Source: JAKORR01 sp964608495 (GTDB lineage Bacteria; Armatimonadota; Zipacnadia; Zipacnadales; FEN-943). Taken from it: 42,537 nucleotides of DNA. The stretch is taken from assembly GCA_964608495.1 (NCBI GenBank), contig CAZSOQ010000007.1:1-42537 (forward strand). Direction: 5' to 3'. Made by a program: the position numbers and the translations under genes. Shown piece after piece: positions 7,995-17,091 of the stretch (position 1 is its first letter; every line of letters starts with the position of its first letter). The notes beneath the pieces were generated by a model, which saw nothing but the letters and a program-made list of their open reading frames with translations, made no database searches and had not been told where the DNA came from.

Positions 7995-10900
7995 ATGGCC
8001 AGAGTGCTCGCCTTTGCCGTGCTAGTTGCCGCGGCCCTGCCGTGCCGCGCCGCTGAGGATGTGACCTACGCCGCGCGCTGGGAGTTCGAAGAGGACGCGG
8101 AGGGATGGCAGGGCCGAGTCATGACCCTCGAGCCCGAGGGAGGGGTCCTGCGGCTGGTCGTGGTGGACCGAGACCCGTGGATGACCAGCCCGGAGGTCGA
8201 GATTGACGCCTCGCGGTTTGCCTACCTGCGGCTGAGGCTGCGCGCGCCGGAGGACAGCATCTCGGCGGTGGGCCTGTATTGGCGCACCGACCTGTCCCCG
8301 GGGTGGGCCGAGCCGCCCAAGCTCTCGCAGTTCCCGATCATCGCGGACGGCGAGTGGCACACCTACGACGTGGAGCTGGGCAGCCCCGACTGGAAGGGCA
8401 AGGTGCTGCAGCTTCGCCTGGACCCCGAGCCCTCGGACGTGCCGCCAGGCACGACCGTCGAGATAGACGCCGTCCAGATCTACGGGCCGAGCTGGCAGGG
8501 CGCCCTGAGGCTGCAGCCCGCGCGGCTGAGTGTTGGGCAGGAAGGCAGCATCGAAGCCACGGTACGGGCCGTGAACCGGGCCGCGCCACGGCTGGCGGGC
8601 CGGCTTGACCTACCGGCGGGCGTCGAGCTCGTGGCCGGGGAGGCACAACCGGAGGCCCGCGATCTGGCGCTCGGCGAGGAGCGAACCTCCCAGTGGCGGG
8701 TCCGAGCGCAACGCTCCGGCGACCACGCGGTGCGCTGGCAGGCGACTGCCGAGGGCCTGGGGCCGATGGAGAAGACGAGCTCCCTTCTGGTGACAGCGGC
8801 TGACCCCGAGCTCCCCGCGTCGCAGCCCGGCGCCGCGTCGGTTGCCAAGCTCGACGGCGGCCACGTGGTGCTCCAGAACGAACGCGTGCGTGTGAGCTTC
8901 GTCAGGAGCGACGCGGAGTATCTGCACGCCCTAGTGGACATCTGGGACGGCGGCTGGCAGCGCATGGGCAGCGCCTACCCCCTCGGCGAGGTGGTCCTGC
9001 GGCGCACGACAGGAGAGCAGGAGCGCTTGGTCCTGGCGCCGAGAGCCGTCGAGGCCCGCGAGGAGAAGGGGCGCGCCGAGGCGCGTCTGAGCGGCAGCAC
9101 GCGGGACGCGGACGGCGCCGCATGGGCCTACGAGCTGGTGGCCTCGCTGGAAGGGGGCGCCCAGGACGCCTGGCTCACCGCGCGGCTGTCTTGCGATCGC
9201 GACCGGAAGGTACTGCGCTTCGCGGGTCCCATGATCCACGCGGGCGACGGAAGCTTCGCGGGCAAGAAGCATGAGGCGATGTTCCCGGGCCTGGAGTGGC
9301 TGGTGGGCGACGAGGTCTCGTCGAGCACGCTGGACCTCGCGCCGCCGCTGAACATGCGCTACGTGCCTCATCCCTACAGGGTCACGGTGCCCCTGGTGTG
9401 CGTGGAGCAGGAGGGGCGCGTGGTGGGGCTGGCCTGGGACCCACTGCAGAAGTGGGATGGGGAGAGCATCTGCCCGCTGGCCCAGTTCTGCTCGCCCAAC
9501 TGGATCAACGAGACCGACGACCACCTGATGGGCCTGTTCGTGCCGGGAATGCCCGGCTGGGTAGAGGAGAACAAGACGACGGCCTACAAGCCCTATGAGC
9601 TCGCCGCCGGGAAGGAGCTGGCGCTGCGGAGCGCGCTGGTCACGGGGAGCCGGACCACTTGCCTCAAGACCGTGTGGCGCTACTTCGAGCTGTTCGCGGA
9701 CTTCAAGGCCCAGGAGGCCCCGGTGAGCGACGAGGAGGAGATGGCGCTGGCGGACGAGACCTACCTGGAGCGCCTATGGAGTCCCGCCGAGGCCTCGTGG
9801 ATCTACTGCTTCCCGCTGAGCCGCTCGGGCGGGCAAGCCCTGCCGGCGTCGAACGGCTACTTCTCGCGCTTCGCCCTGGCGCTGTGGACCGACAGCGTTC
9901 TGCGGAAGGATGCGCAGGCCGGGGCGGCAACCCGCGAGCAGGTGCGGACGGCCCTGGACGCCGCGCGCGAAGGCAACGGGCAGTGGTATCTCGACCCGGA
10001 CCTGGCCTTCCGATGGGGCTCGGTGAGAGAGGCCACGCTGGGGCAGGAGCACGGGATCAAGGGCCTGATCGAGGCGCAGCGTGAGGACGGGTCCTGGGGC
10101 GGCTTCAAGCCCAGGGAAGCGACCAAGAGCCTGGGTCCCGAGGGCCAGCGCGAGGTGGGGCTCTGCGCGGGTAGCGCCTATAGGCTGCTGAAGTACGCCA
10201 GGATCACGGGCAACGAGGAGGCGCTGGCGGCGGGCCTGAGGGCGCTGGCGTTCATGGAGCAGTTCACGGTGCCGCGGGCGGGCCAGACCTGGGAGTGCCC
10301 GGTGCACAGCCCGGACATCTATGCCTCCTATCTCGCCATCATGCCCTGCCTGGAGGCCTACCGGATCACGGGTGACCGCAAGTACCTGGAGCGCGCGGTC
10401 TACTGGGCCGAGACGGGGCTGCCCTTCGTGTACGCGTGGGGCGCGCCGGACAGGCCGGTGATGAAGGGCGGATCCATCGCCATCTTCGGCGGGAGCTACT
10501 ACACCTGCTCCTGGCTGGGCCGTCCCGTGCAGTGGAACGGGATGGAGTATTCGTGGGCGCTGCTGAAGCTGGCGGAGTACGACCAGAGCCGGCCGTGGGC
10601 GGAGCTGGGGACCAGCGTGATGCGCTCGGGCATGTGGCAGCAGGAGAAGGACGATTCGGCCGACGCCAAGGGTGGCTACACGGACAACTGGGACCTGCCC
10701 AGCAACCTGCGCTGCACGAGCTTCGTCCTGAGCCCCTGGTGGATACTGCTGAACCTGCATACGCTCCGGGGGTATGACCCCGACGTGCAGACGGCGGTGC
10801 TGCGGACGCAGCAGGGCGACCTGCGCGTGAGCAGCGGGGCGCGGGTCGAGGCGGAGCTGCGCGGCGAGGATCTCAGCGTGAGCCTGGACTACGCGCCGGG

Positions 10901-11633
10901 CGAGACGGTCCACTGCCTGGTCGCAGGGATCGCGGAGCCGCGGGGCGTATCCCAAGGCGGACGGGAGGTCGCCCGGCGAGAGGCGCTGGACGAACCGGAC
11001 GAGGGCTGGAGCTACCTGCCGGAGCGCGGGTTCCTGCTGATCAAGGCGCGGCTTGGGCAGGACGGGCAGGCGAGGCCGATCGTATCGGGGGCCAGGGCCC
11101 AGCCTGCCACATGGGAGCTGGGCAGTGTGGGCAGGCCGGCCTACAAGAGCGTGCGGCAACTGCGGTACGAGGCGACCGCGCTCGAGATGGCCGCCGACTG
11201 GGACTTCGCGCGGGAGGACGCGGCGAAGTGGCGGGAGCTGCAGCGATGGGACCTGGCCGAGCCGCGGGTCGAGGACGGCGTGCTGGTTCTGGAAGCCACC
11301 GGGCCGGACCCGCGCCTGGTCCTCCCTATCGAGAGCCTGGACGCAGGCCGCTTCTCGATCGTGACGGTCGAGATGAGCGCGGACCGAGGTAAGCAGTTCG
11401 AGGTGTACTTCGCGACGGAGGGGGCGCCGGAGCTGGCGGAGTCACGCAGCCTGTACGTGCCGATCCGCCCGGATGGCGAGATGCACCGCTATACGGGGGA
11501 GCTCGGGGGCAGGTACGGCTGGGAGGGCACGGTGACGCACCTGCGCTTCGACCCGGTAGGCCCGGTGCACGAGAGCATCACGGGCGCCCAGATCCGCGTG
11601 AAGCGCATAGCAATCAGCAACAAGCCGCTCTGA
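7995..11633 (+). CDS. Secreted multidomain protein with alpha/alpha-barrel-like core (putative carbohydrate-active enzyme)
   Basis: A 1212-residue exported protein. Residues 1-20 form a signal peptide ending CRAA. About 25-160 is a beta-sandwich resembling a carbohydrate-binding module. About 165-272 looks like a CARDB/NEW3-type beta domain. About 285-560 is a long beta-rich region. About 600-935 has helical-hairpin repeats such as LKYARITGNEEALAAGLRAL and YRITGDRKYLERAVYWA, as in six-hairpin glycosidases and polysaccharide lyases. About 1090-1205 is a second sandwich resembling the first: DGEWHTYDVELG near 118 matches DGEMHRYTGELG near 1160. I cannot assign a glycoside hydrolase or lyase family, and catalytic residues are not evident. 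The RBS is GAGGAGGGAG. The gene follows a Gfo/Idh/MocA gene and converges with the minus-strand epimerase gene. Confidence 0.88.
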   Translation: MARVLAFAVLVAAALPCRAAEDVTYAARWEFEEDAEGWQGRVMTLEPEGGVLRLVVVDRDPWMTSPEVEIDASRFAYLRLRLRAPEDSISAVGLYWRTDLSPGWAEPPKLSQFPIIADGEWHTYDVELGSPDWKGKVLQLRLDPEPSDVPPGTTVEIDAVQIYGPSWQGALRLQPARLSVGQEGSIEATVRAVNRAAPRLAGRLDLPAGVELVAGEAQPEARDLALGEERTSQWRVRAQRSGDHAVRWQATAEGLGPMEKTSSLLVTAADPELPASQPGAASVAKLDGGHVVLQNERVRVSFVRSDAEYLHALVDIWDGGWQRMGSAYPLGEVVLRRTTGEQERLVLAPRAVEAREEKGRAEARLSGSTRDADGAAWAYELVASLEGGAQDAWLTARLSCDRDRKVLRFAGPMIHAGDGSFAGKKHEAMFPGLEWLVGDEVSSSTLDLAPPLNMRYVPHPYRVTVPLVCVEQEGRVVGLAWDPLQKWDGESICPLAQFCSPNWINETDDHLMGLFVPGMPGWVEENKTTAYKPYELAAGKELALRSALVTGSRTTCLKTVWRYFELFADFKAQEAPVSDEEEMALADETYLERLWSPAEASWIYCFPLSRSGGQALPASNGYFSRFALALWTDSVLRKDAQAGAATREQVRTALDAAREGNGQWYLDPDLAFRWGSVREATLGQEHGIKGLIEAQREDGSWGGFKPREATKSLGPEGQREVGLCAGSAYRLLKYARITGNEEALAAGLRALAFMEQFTVPRAGQTWECPVHSPDIYASYLAIMPCLEAYRITGDRKYLERAVYWAETGLPFVYAWGAPDRPVMKGGSIAIFGGSYYTCSWLGRPVQWNGMEYSWALLKLAEYDQSRPWAELGTSVMRSGMWQQEKDDSADAKGGYTDNWDLPSNLRCTSFVLSPWWILLNLHTLRGYDPDVQTAVLRTQQGDLRVSSGARVEAELRGEDLSVSLDYAPGETVHCLVAGIAEPRGVSQGGREVARREALDEPDEGWSYLPERGFLLIKARLGQDGQARPIVSGARAQPATWELGSVGRPAYKSVRQLRYEATALEMAADWDFAREDAAKWRELQRWDLAEPRVEDGVLVLEATGPDPRLVLPIESLDAGRFSIVTVEMSADRGKQFEVYFATEGAPELAESRSLYVPIRPDGEMHRYTGELGGRYGWEGTVTHLRFDPVGPVHESITGAQIRVKRIAISNKPL

Positions 11634-11783
11634 CCGGCCGGGGTCGGACGGGTCGCGCCAGGAATGACACGCGCCAGCTGCCCAAGGGCATGAGCGAGGA
11701 GTAGGGCCGCGAGCAACTGGAGGGCATGCCGGCGGTGCCCGCCCGCGTGCCAGGCCTTCGGGCGCCAGCGATGGCCGGCAGCC

Positions 11784-12530
11784 CTAGGGTATCTCGGGCC
11801 AGTTGAACTCGGGCCGATAGCCGAGGTCGCGGGCCGCGTCGGACCAGTCGAAGAGCGAGTCCTCGCGCCCCGCGACGATGTTGTAGCAGCCGTAGCTCAG
11901 GCCCTCGGCCTGCAGGGCGAGCTCGACGGCCTGGGCGACGTCGCGGGGATCAACGTAGACGAACCAGGGCCCCTCGGGCGCGGCGGGTCGCTGGGGACCG
12001 ACGTTGGCTCCGTCGCCCGCGATGACGCCCGGGCGGAGGTGGATGACGCTGAGGCCGTGGGCCTGGTGGTAGGCATACCCGATCTGCTCGCCGAGATGCT
12101 TGGCCAGGCAGTAGAACAGGTCGCCCTGAGCGAACCGGGACGGGTCGGTGACGCGGTAGGGCCCGGACCCCCAGGGCATGCCGCCACAGGCTATCACGCT
12201 TGAGATGTTGACGAGGCGCCCGACTCCCTGCCGTACGCAGGCTTCCGCCACGTGCCACGTCCCCTTGACCATCACGTCGGAGAAGAGCGAGGGCGGCTTG
12301 TCGTGGCGCTCGCGCACGAGGGCAACGAGATGCACGACGGCGTCCTGCCCCTCGCAGGCGCGCTCGACGTGGGCGTAGTCGGTGATGTCGCCCTGGAGAA
12401 AGCGCAGCCCCGCGAGGTCCTCGCGCGGTTGCACGCGGTCGGTGAGAGTGAGCTCGTAGCGGGAGCGCAGTCGCTCGACGACGAAGGCGCCGAGGTAACC
12501 AGCCGCGCCCGTGATGAGAACCTTCGCCAT
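11784..12530 (-). CDS. NAD-dependent epimerase/dehydratase family protein
   Basis: A 248-residue extended-type short-chain dehydrogenase acting on a sugar or nucleotide sugar. The Rossmann motif is VLITGAAGYLGAFV at the N terminus, followed by GDITDYAHVERAC. The catalytic set is Ser110/Ser111 (VNISSV) with Tyr140-x3-Lys144 (YCLAK), all intact. It is shorter than typical 300-330-residue epimerases, lacking part of the C-terminal substrate domain, like many SDRs in this group. The ATG at 12530 has AGGAG about 10 bases upstream; the open frame continues far upstream but without support and over the next gene. It is a single gene on this strand, convergent with the 1212-residue gene and divergent from the URO-D-like gene. 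The 231-base gap before it must hold promoters for both. Confidence 0.9.
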   Translation of the reverse strand: MAKVLITGAAGYLGAFVVERLRSRYELTLTDRVQPREDLAGLRFLQGDITDYAHVERACEGQDAVVHLVALVRERHDKPPSLFSDVMVKGTWHVAEACVRQGVGRLVNISSVIACGGMPWGSGPYRVTDPSRFAQGDLFYCLAKHLGEQIGYAYHQAHGLSVIHLRPGVIAGDGANVGPQRPAAPEGPWFVYVDPRDVAQAVELALQAEGLSYGCYNIVAGREDSLFDWSDAARDLGYRPEFNWPEIP

Positions 12531-12761
12531 GGTCTCGGTCTCCTGGTACCCGCTGGCGCGGATTGGTGCCGCCCTCGCGTCCCCCCCGAAGCTGCGGTGG
12601 TATTGTATCGCATCGCGGGCGCCCCGGAAGCGCGCGGCCGGAGGTCGCGCCGGGGGCCCTTGGACTGCCCGCGCGCCATGGAGGTAGACTGTGCTCGCGC
12701 CGCCCTGGGGGCCTGGGGCCGCGTGACCACGCACCGCTGAGCCGACCCGGGTGGGAGACAC

Positions 12762-13853
12762 ATGAGCTTCCGCGAGAGACTCCTGGCTGTACTGGCCGGA
12801 GAGCCGGCCGACGTGATGCCGTGGTTTGCCGACCTGACCTACTGGCACAGCGCTCAGAAACTGGCCGGGGCACTGCCGGCGGAGTACGAGGGCGACGAGG
12901 GATTCGTGAAGCTCCACACCGACCACCACGTGGGCTATTACCTCGGGTACGCAGCGGTGTGGACCACCACCTGCGAGGGCGTGACGGTCAGCCAGGAGAC
13001 GCGCGACCATACCACCATCACGCACTGGCGCACCCCCGTCGGGGAGATCTCGGGAGAGACGCGGTTTCTGCCGGCCACGGCCAGCAGCGCTCCGACGCGG
13101 TGGCCGGTGGCGACGGTGGAGGACCTGCGCGTGGTGCGCTACATCGCCGACGCGACCCAGACCAGCCCCACCTATGAGCGCTACGAGTACCTGAAGCGCA
13201 TCGCCGGAGGGCAGGGCCACCCGACGGTGTTGCCGCCGCGCTCGCCGGTGTCGCAGATGCTGGCACAGTGGACGGGCGCGACGAACCTGGCCTACCTGTC
13301 CGTGGACGCGCCCGAGGAGCTGGAGAAGACGCTCGAGGCCCTGGGACGGGCGGCCGACGGGGCCTACGAGGCGATCCTCGGCTGCGACACGCCCTTCGTC
13401 GAGCTGGGGGACAACCTCAGCGGCGAGGTGGTGACGCGGCTGTTCGAGCGGTACCAGTTCGACTACTACGTGTGGCGGGTCGAGCAGATGCACGCGGCGG
13501 GCAAGAAGATCGGCACTCACCTCGACGGCACGGTGCGGCCCATCCTCCCGCTGCTGGCCAAGACGGGGCTGGACTTCGTCGAGTCGATCACGCCCAAGCC
13601 CGTGGGCGACGTGGCGGTCGAGGAGCTGCGAGGGCTGGCCGGGCCGGACCTGATCCTCTTCGGCGGGATCCCGGGCGCGATGCTGGCGCCCCCCTTTGGG
13701 GCCGAGAAGATCCGGCGGCAGGTCGAGGCTATAGTCGAGCACCACTGGGAGAGCGGGAAGTTCATCCTGGGGTGCGCCGACCAGGTGCCGCCCAACGGCG
13801 ACATGAATCTCGTCCGGTTCATCGGCGAACTGCTTGAGGAGATCTGCCGGTAG
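12762..13853 (+). CDS. Uroporphyrinogen decarboxylase (URO-D) family protein, cobamide methyltransferase-like
   Basis: A 363-residue TIM-barrel protein of the URO-D superfamily, beginning MSFRERLLAVLAGEPAD, the usual opening of these proteins. Members outside haem synthesis (MtaA, MtbA, CmuA) move methyl groups between corrinoids and thiols through a zinc site, commonly H-x-C...C. Here the corresponding loop reads THLDG (His253, Asp255) and the late cysteine is Cys338 in ILGCADQVPP, so the middle ligand would be Asp. Arginines typical of true HemE near the N terminus (PVWxMRQAGR) are absent, so haem decarboxylase activity is unlikely. RBS GGGAG precedes the ATG. No corrinoid protein is near; its neighbour downstream is a DUF4838 protein. 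Confidence 0.88.
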   Translation: MSFRERLLAVLAGEPADVMPWFADLTYWHSAQKLAGALPAEYEGDEGFVKLHTDHHVGYYLGYAAVWTTTCEGVTVSQETRDHTTITHWRTPVGEISGETRFLPATASSAPTRWPVATVEDLRVVRYIADATQTSPTYERYEYLKRIAGGQGHPTVLPPRSPVSQMLAQWTGATNLAYLSVDAPEELEKTLEALGRAADGAYEAILGCDTPFVELGDNLSGEVVTRLFERYQFDYYVWRVEQMHAAGKKIGTHLDGTVRPILPLLAKTGLDFVESITPKPVGDVAVEELRGLAGPDLILFGGIPGAMLAPPFGAEKIRRQVEAIVEHHWESGKFILGCADQVPPNGDMNLVRFIGELLEEICR

Positions 13854-13952
13854 TCCGCGGGGGCGCGTCGCGCCTGCGGCGGAGCGCCGGTGGGGGCGGC
13901 CCATCAGCCAGGGCACGGCGCCGACGGCGCTGTGCCCTCGGGAGGAAGGACG

Positions 13953-16900
13953 ATGACCTCAGTGCAAAGCGCCGTAGTGGTAGCGATCCTAGTGGCGGTG
14001 GGGCTCGGGGGGCAGCTCTCAGCCGCTCCCGCGCCCTTTCCCCTGGCGCGAGAGGGCCGGCCCGCGGCGACGATCGTGGTCGCCAAGCAGCCCGTGCAGT
14101 CGGCGGCCTTCGCCGCCTGGGAGCTGCAGTACCACATCGAGCGGATCACGGGCGCGAAGCTGCCGATCGTGCCCGACGAGGCGTCCTTGACCGGCCCGCG
14201 CATCCTCGTGGGGGACACTGAGGCGAGCGGCCGGCTCGGGCTGCGCGGCGCGGACCTCAAGCCGCAGGAGTACCTCATCCGCTTCCTACCCGACACGCTG
14301 GTCCTGCTGGGCCGCGACGCTGCGCCCCAGGCCGCCTCGAACATCGTCTGTCACGGCGAACCGGCCTGGACGGAGGGCAGGTTCGCGGGGGGTCTGGGCT
14401 TCGACAGCGCGCAGGCCGTGGGCGTGGGCGGGTGCGGCGTCAACGACGACGAGGGCAGCCTGGAGGCCTGGGTGCGGCTGGAGCCCACGCCTCAGCCCAA
14501 GGAGGCCACCGTCCTGCGGCTCGATGGCTCCGACCCGTGGACCTACCACATCGTGCGCCGCGTGCAGGAGACCAACCGGATCGCCTACGTGACCTACGAC
14601 GGACAGGCCGGGCACGGGGTGACGTCGGGGGAGCTGGCAGAGGGCTGGCACCACATCCTGGGGACCTACAGCGCGGCGGCAGGCAAGATGGAGCTGTTCG
14701 TGGACGGCGCGAGCCAGGGCACCAGCGACTACGTGAGGACCACGTGCCGCCAGTCGTCGCTGGAGGTCGGGGGCATGGCGCCGCGGGGGCCCGGAGCGCC
14801 GGTGGGTAATCCCCTGCGGGGCTGGATAGACGAGGTGCGGATCTCGAAGGTGCGCAGGGCGCCCAGTGAGGGCGCCCCCGAGCCCTTCGTGACCGACGCC
14901 GACACGATGCTGCTGCTGCACTTTGACGAGGGCGAGGGCGTGCCGAAGGATTACAGCGGCATCACGCGCCCCGTCAGCCCTCCCCCCATGTTCGACGATC
15001 AGGGGACATCCTACGCGGCCCACGACTTCCTGGAGCGCTTCTGCGGAGTACGCTGGTACGGGCCGACGGAGCTGGAGATGGTCCATCCCCGGTCGCGCAC
15101 GCTGGAGATCAAGCCCCGGGACGTCCGGCGCGCACCGGCCTTCGCGTACCGACAGCCCTGGCCGCCCTTCGGCTTCGGGATCGTGAAGACGCTGTGGAAC
15201 AACGCCAGCGCGGCCGAGGTGCAGCTTTTCTTCGCGCGCTTGAAGGTCGGTGGCCAGCCCTACGCCTGCAACCACTCGCTGTACGGCTACTACGACCGGT
15301 TCTGGGAGCCGAACCCTGACCGGCCCGACGTCTTCGAGGGGAAGCGGCCCGAGTACTTCGCGCAGGGCTATGAGGGCAGGCCGCCGCAAATGTGCTATAC
15401 GAACCAGGGCTTGGCCCGCCAGGTGATCCAGGACGCCCGCGACTACTTCGACGGCAAGGGCACGAAGCCCGGCGCGCAGGCCGCGGGCGACTACTTCGGT
15501 TACGTGCCCATGGACAACAGCTCCTACTGCAAGTGCGCCGCCTGCCAGGCCGAGCTCAACCCCGACCAGGCCGACAACCCGCAGTTCTCCAACGGCTACA
15601 CCAGCGACTACGTCTACGGCTTCGCGAACAAGGTCGCCCGGGCGCTCGGCCGGTCCCATCCCGGCAAGTACCTGAGCTGCCTGGCCTACGCTCGCTATGC
15701 CTACTACCCGGAGCGTGTGAAGCCCGAGCCCAACATGTCCGTGCAGATGTGCCTGCACGTGCGGAACTGGTGGGCGCCGGCCATGGAACGCAACGATATG
15801 TCGTTCTACCGCGAGTGGGTCAGCCGCGAGGGAGGCAGGCGGCCGCTGTACCTGTGGCTCTACTACTGCTTCCCGGAGGAGGTCGCGACCAACGGTAAGT
15901 TCCACTGCTTCCCAGGCTTCTTCGCCCACACGGCCGCGCGGCAGATCAGGATGTTCCACCGCGACGGGATCCGCGGGGCCTTCCTCAACGGGCTGGGCGA
16001 GCAGGTGGACACTTACGTGACCCTCAGGATGTTCGACGACCCGGCGGTGGATGTGGACGAGCTGCTCGACGAGCTCTTCACGCGCTACTACGGCGCCGCG
16101 GGCGAGCCGATGAAGCGCCTGTACCTGCGCATCGAGGTGATCTACTCGACGCCGAAGTACTACCCCGAGGAGGTACAGAAGGAGAACCGCCATTTCCACC
16201 AGACCGAGGAGATGGCGTGGGGATACCTGGGGACGGAGGAGCGGATGGCCGAGCTGGGCGAGCTCATGCGCCAGGCGAAGGAAGCCGCGCGCACCCAGGT
16301 GGAGCGAGAGCGTGTGGCGCTGTTCGAGCAGGGCGTGTGGGACTATATGCTCGCCGGGCGCAAGGCCTGGGCGGACAAGCAGGCCATGGAGCCCGAGCGG
16401 GCCAGGATGAAGACCGAAGCGCCGCCGAGCGCGCGTGTGCCTCGCGCACCCGCTGCCGGTGGCGACCCCGAGAAGGTGGACTGGTCGAAGGCGCTGGCGC
16501 TGGGCCGGTGGTATGCCCTCGAGGGGTACACGAACGAGCGGCCGGTCACCGCGCGGCTGGTCCACGACGGCGAGTACCTGTACGTCGAGCTGGAGGAAGG
16601 CGGCGTGGACGCGACAGCGCTGAAGAGCGCGGCGGACATATGGTCCGGCGACGACTGGGAGCTCTTCTTCGCGGCTCAGCGCGGCAGGCCCTATCGCCAG
16701 CTCGGGATCAGCCCCGCGGGCAAGTGGTCCGCCGTGCACTGCGGCGAAGGGGGTGCCTGGGACAGCGGCGTGCACGTGCTCTCGGCCCCGGCGGGCGACC
16801 GCTGGACCGTGCGCGTGGCCCTGCCGCTGGCTCAGCTCCTGCCCGAGGGCCTGCGAGCCGGCGATCGCTTCTACGCCAACTTCTACCGCGCCTCACCCGG

Positions 16901-16985
16901 GGCGAGCGATCTGCTGGCCTGGAGCCCCAACTTCGTCAGGACGTTCCACGAGACGAGCCGCCTGGGTGAGCTGACCCTCGAGTAG
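13953..16985 (+). CDS. Secreted DUF4838 protein with internal LamG domain and C-terminal CBM9-like domain
   Basis: A 1010-residue exported protein. The signal peptide is about residues 1-24. Residues 30-128 begin the alpha-glucuronidase-like N-terminal domain (AWELQYHIERITGAKLPIV, then LVLLGRDA). Residues about 138-330 are a LamG/concanavalin-like jelly roll (LEAWVRL, GWHHILGTY, WIDEVRIS, LLLHFDEGEG). The N-terminal domain appears to resume with DDQGTSYAAHDFLERFCGVR at about 347. The DUF4838 core (to about 800) holds a C-x-C-x2-C cluster (Cys526, 528, 531). From about 841 a CBM9/DOMON-like sandwich completes the chain. DUF4838 is related to clan GH67-type barrels, so glycan hydrolysis is inferred, not shown. 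GGAGGAAGGA precedes the ATG at 13953, deciding this start. It follows the URO-D-like gene by 99 bases. Confidence 0.9.
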   Translation: MTSVQSAVVVAILVAVGLGGQLSAAPAPFPLAREGRPAATIVVAKQPVQSAAFAAWELQYHIERITGAKLPIVPDEASLTGPRILVGDTEASGRLGLRGADLKPQEYLIRFLPDTLVLLGRDAAPQAASNIVCHGEPAWTEGRFAGGLGFDSAQAVGVGGCGVNDDEGSLEAWVRLEPTPQPKEATVLRLDGSDPWTYHIVRRVQETNRIAYVTYDGQAGHGVTSGELAEGWHHILGTYSAAAGKMELFVDGASQGTSDYVRTTCRQSSLEVGGMAPRGPGAPVGNPLRGWIDEVRISKVRRAPSEGAPEPFVTDADTMLLLHFDEGEGVPKDYSGITRPVSPPPMFDDQGTSYAAHDFLERFCGVRWYGPTELEMVHPRSRTLEIKPRDVRRAPAFAYRQPWPPFGFGIVKTLWNNASAAEVQLFFARLKVGGQPYACNHSLYGYYDRFWEPNPDRPDVFEGKRPEYFAQGYEGRPPQMCYTNQGLARQVIQDARDYFDGKGTKPGAQAAGDYFGYVPMDNSSYCKCAACQAELNPDQADNPQFSNGYTSDYVYGFANKVARALGRSHPGKYLSCLAYARYAYYPERVKPEPNMSVQMCLHVRNWWAPAMERNDMSFYREWVSREGGRRPLYLWLYYCFPEEVATNGKFHCFPGFFAHTAARQIRMFHRDGIRGAFLNGLGEQVDTYVTLRMFDDPAVDVDELLDELFTRYYGAAGEPMKRLYLRIEVIYSTPKYYPEEVQKENRHFHQTEEMAWGYLGTEERMAELGELMRQAKEAARTQVERERVALFEQGVWDYMLAGRKAWADKQAMEPERARMKTEAPPSARVPRAPAAGGDPEKVDWSKALALGRWYALEGYTNERPVTARLVHDGEYLYVELEEGGVDATALKSAADIWSGDDWELFFAAQRGRPYRQLGISPAGKWSAVHCGEGGAWDSGVHVLSAPAGDRWTVRVALPLAQLLPEGLRAGDRFYANFYRASPGASDLLAWSPNFVRTFHETSRLGELTLE

Positions 16986-17091
16986 GCGCACCGCGGTGCT
17001 GGGGGATGTCCTCCAGGCCGGTCTCGGCCGGCGCCTGCGCTGCCGGCTTTGCGGGCGCACTCCCAGCGCGCCGATCCGACCTGACCGCTCC

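Noticed and set aside
12762..13853. Annotation as HemE uroporphyrinogen decarboxylase
   Set aside because: The diagnostic HemE N-terminal arginine motif is absent and no haem genes are nearby; only the fold family is supported.
12531..13916. Upstream extension of the minus-strand epimerase frame
   Set aside because: The open frame continues to 13916 but overlaps the URO-D-like gene, and the ATG at 12530 starts exactly at the Rossmann fold with an RBS.
14286..16775. 829-codon minus-strand open frame
   Set aside because: Antisense to the DUF4838-LamG gene, which has a signal peptide, RBS and domains. The antisense product has no family features.
16988..16999. Palindrome GCACCGCGGTGC after the DUF4838-LamG gene
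   Set aside because: It is perfect but short and without a T-run or second copy; position between convergent genes is suggestive only, too weak to list as a terminator.
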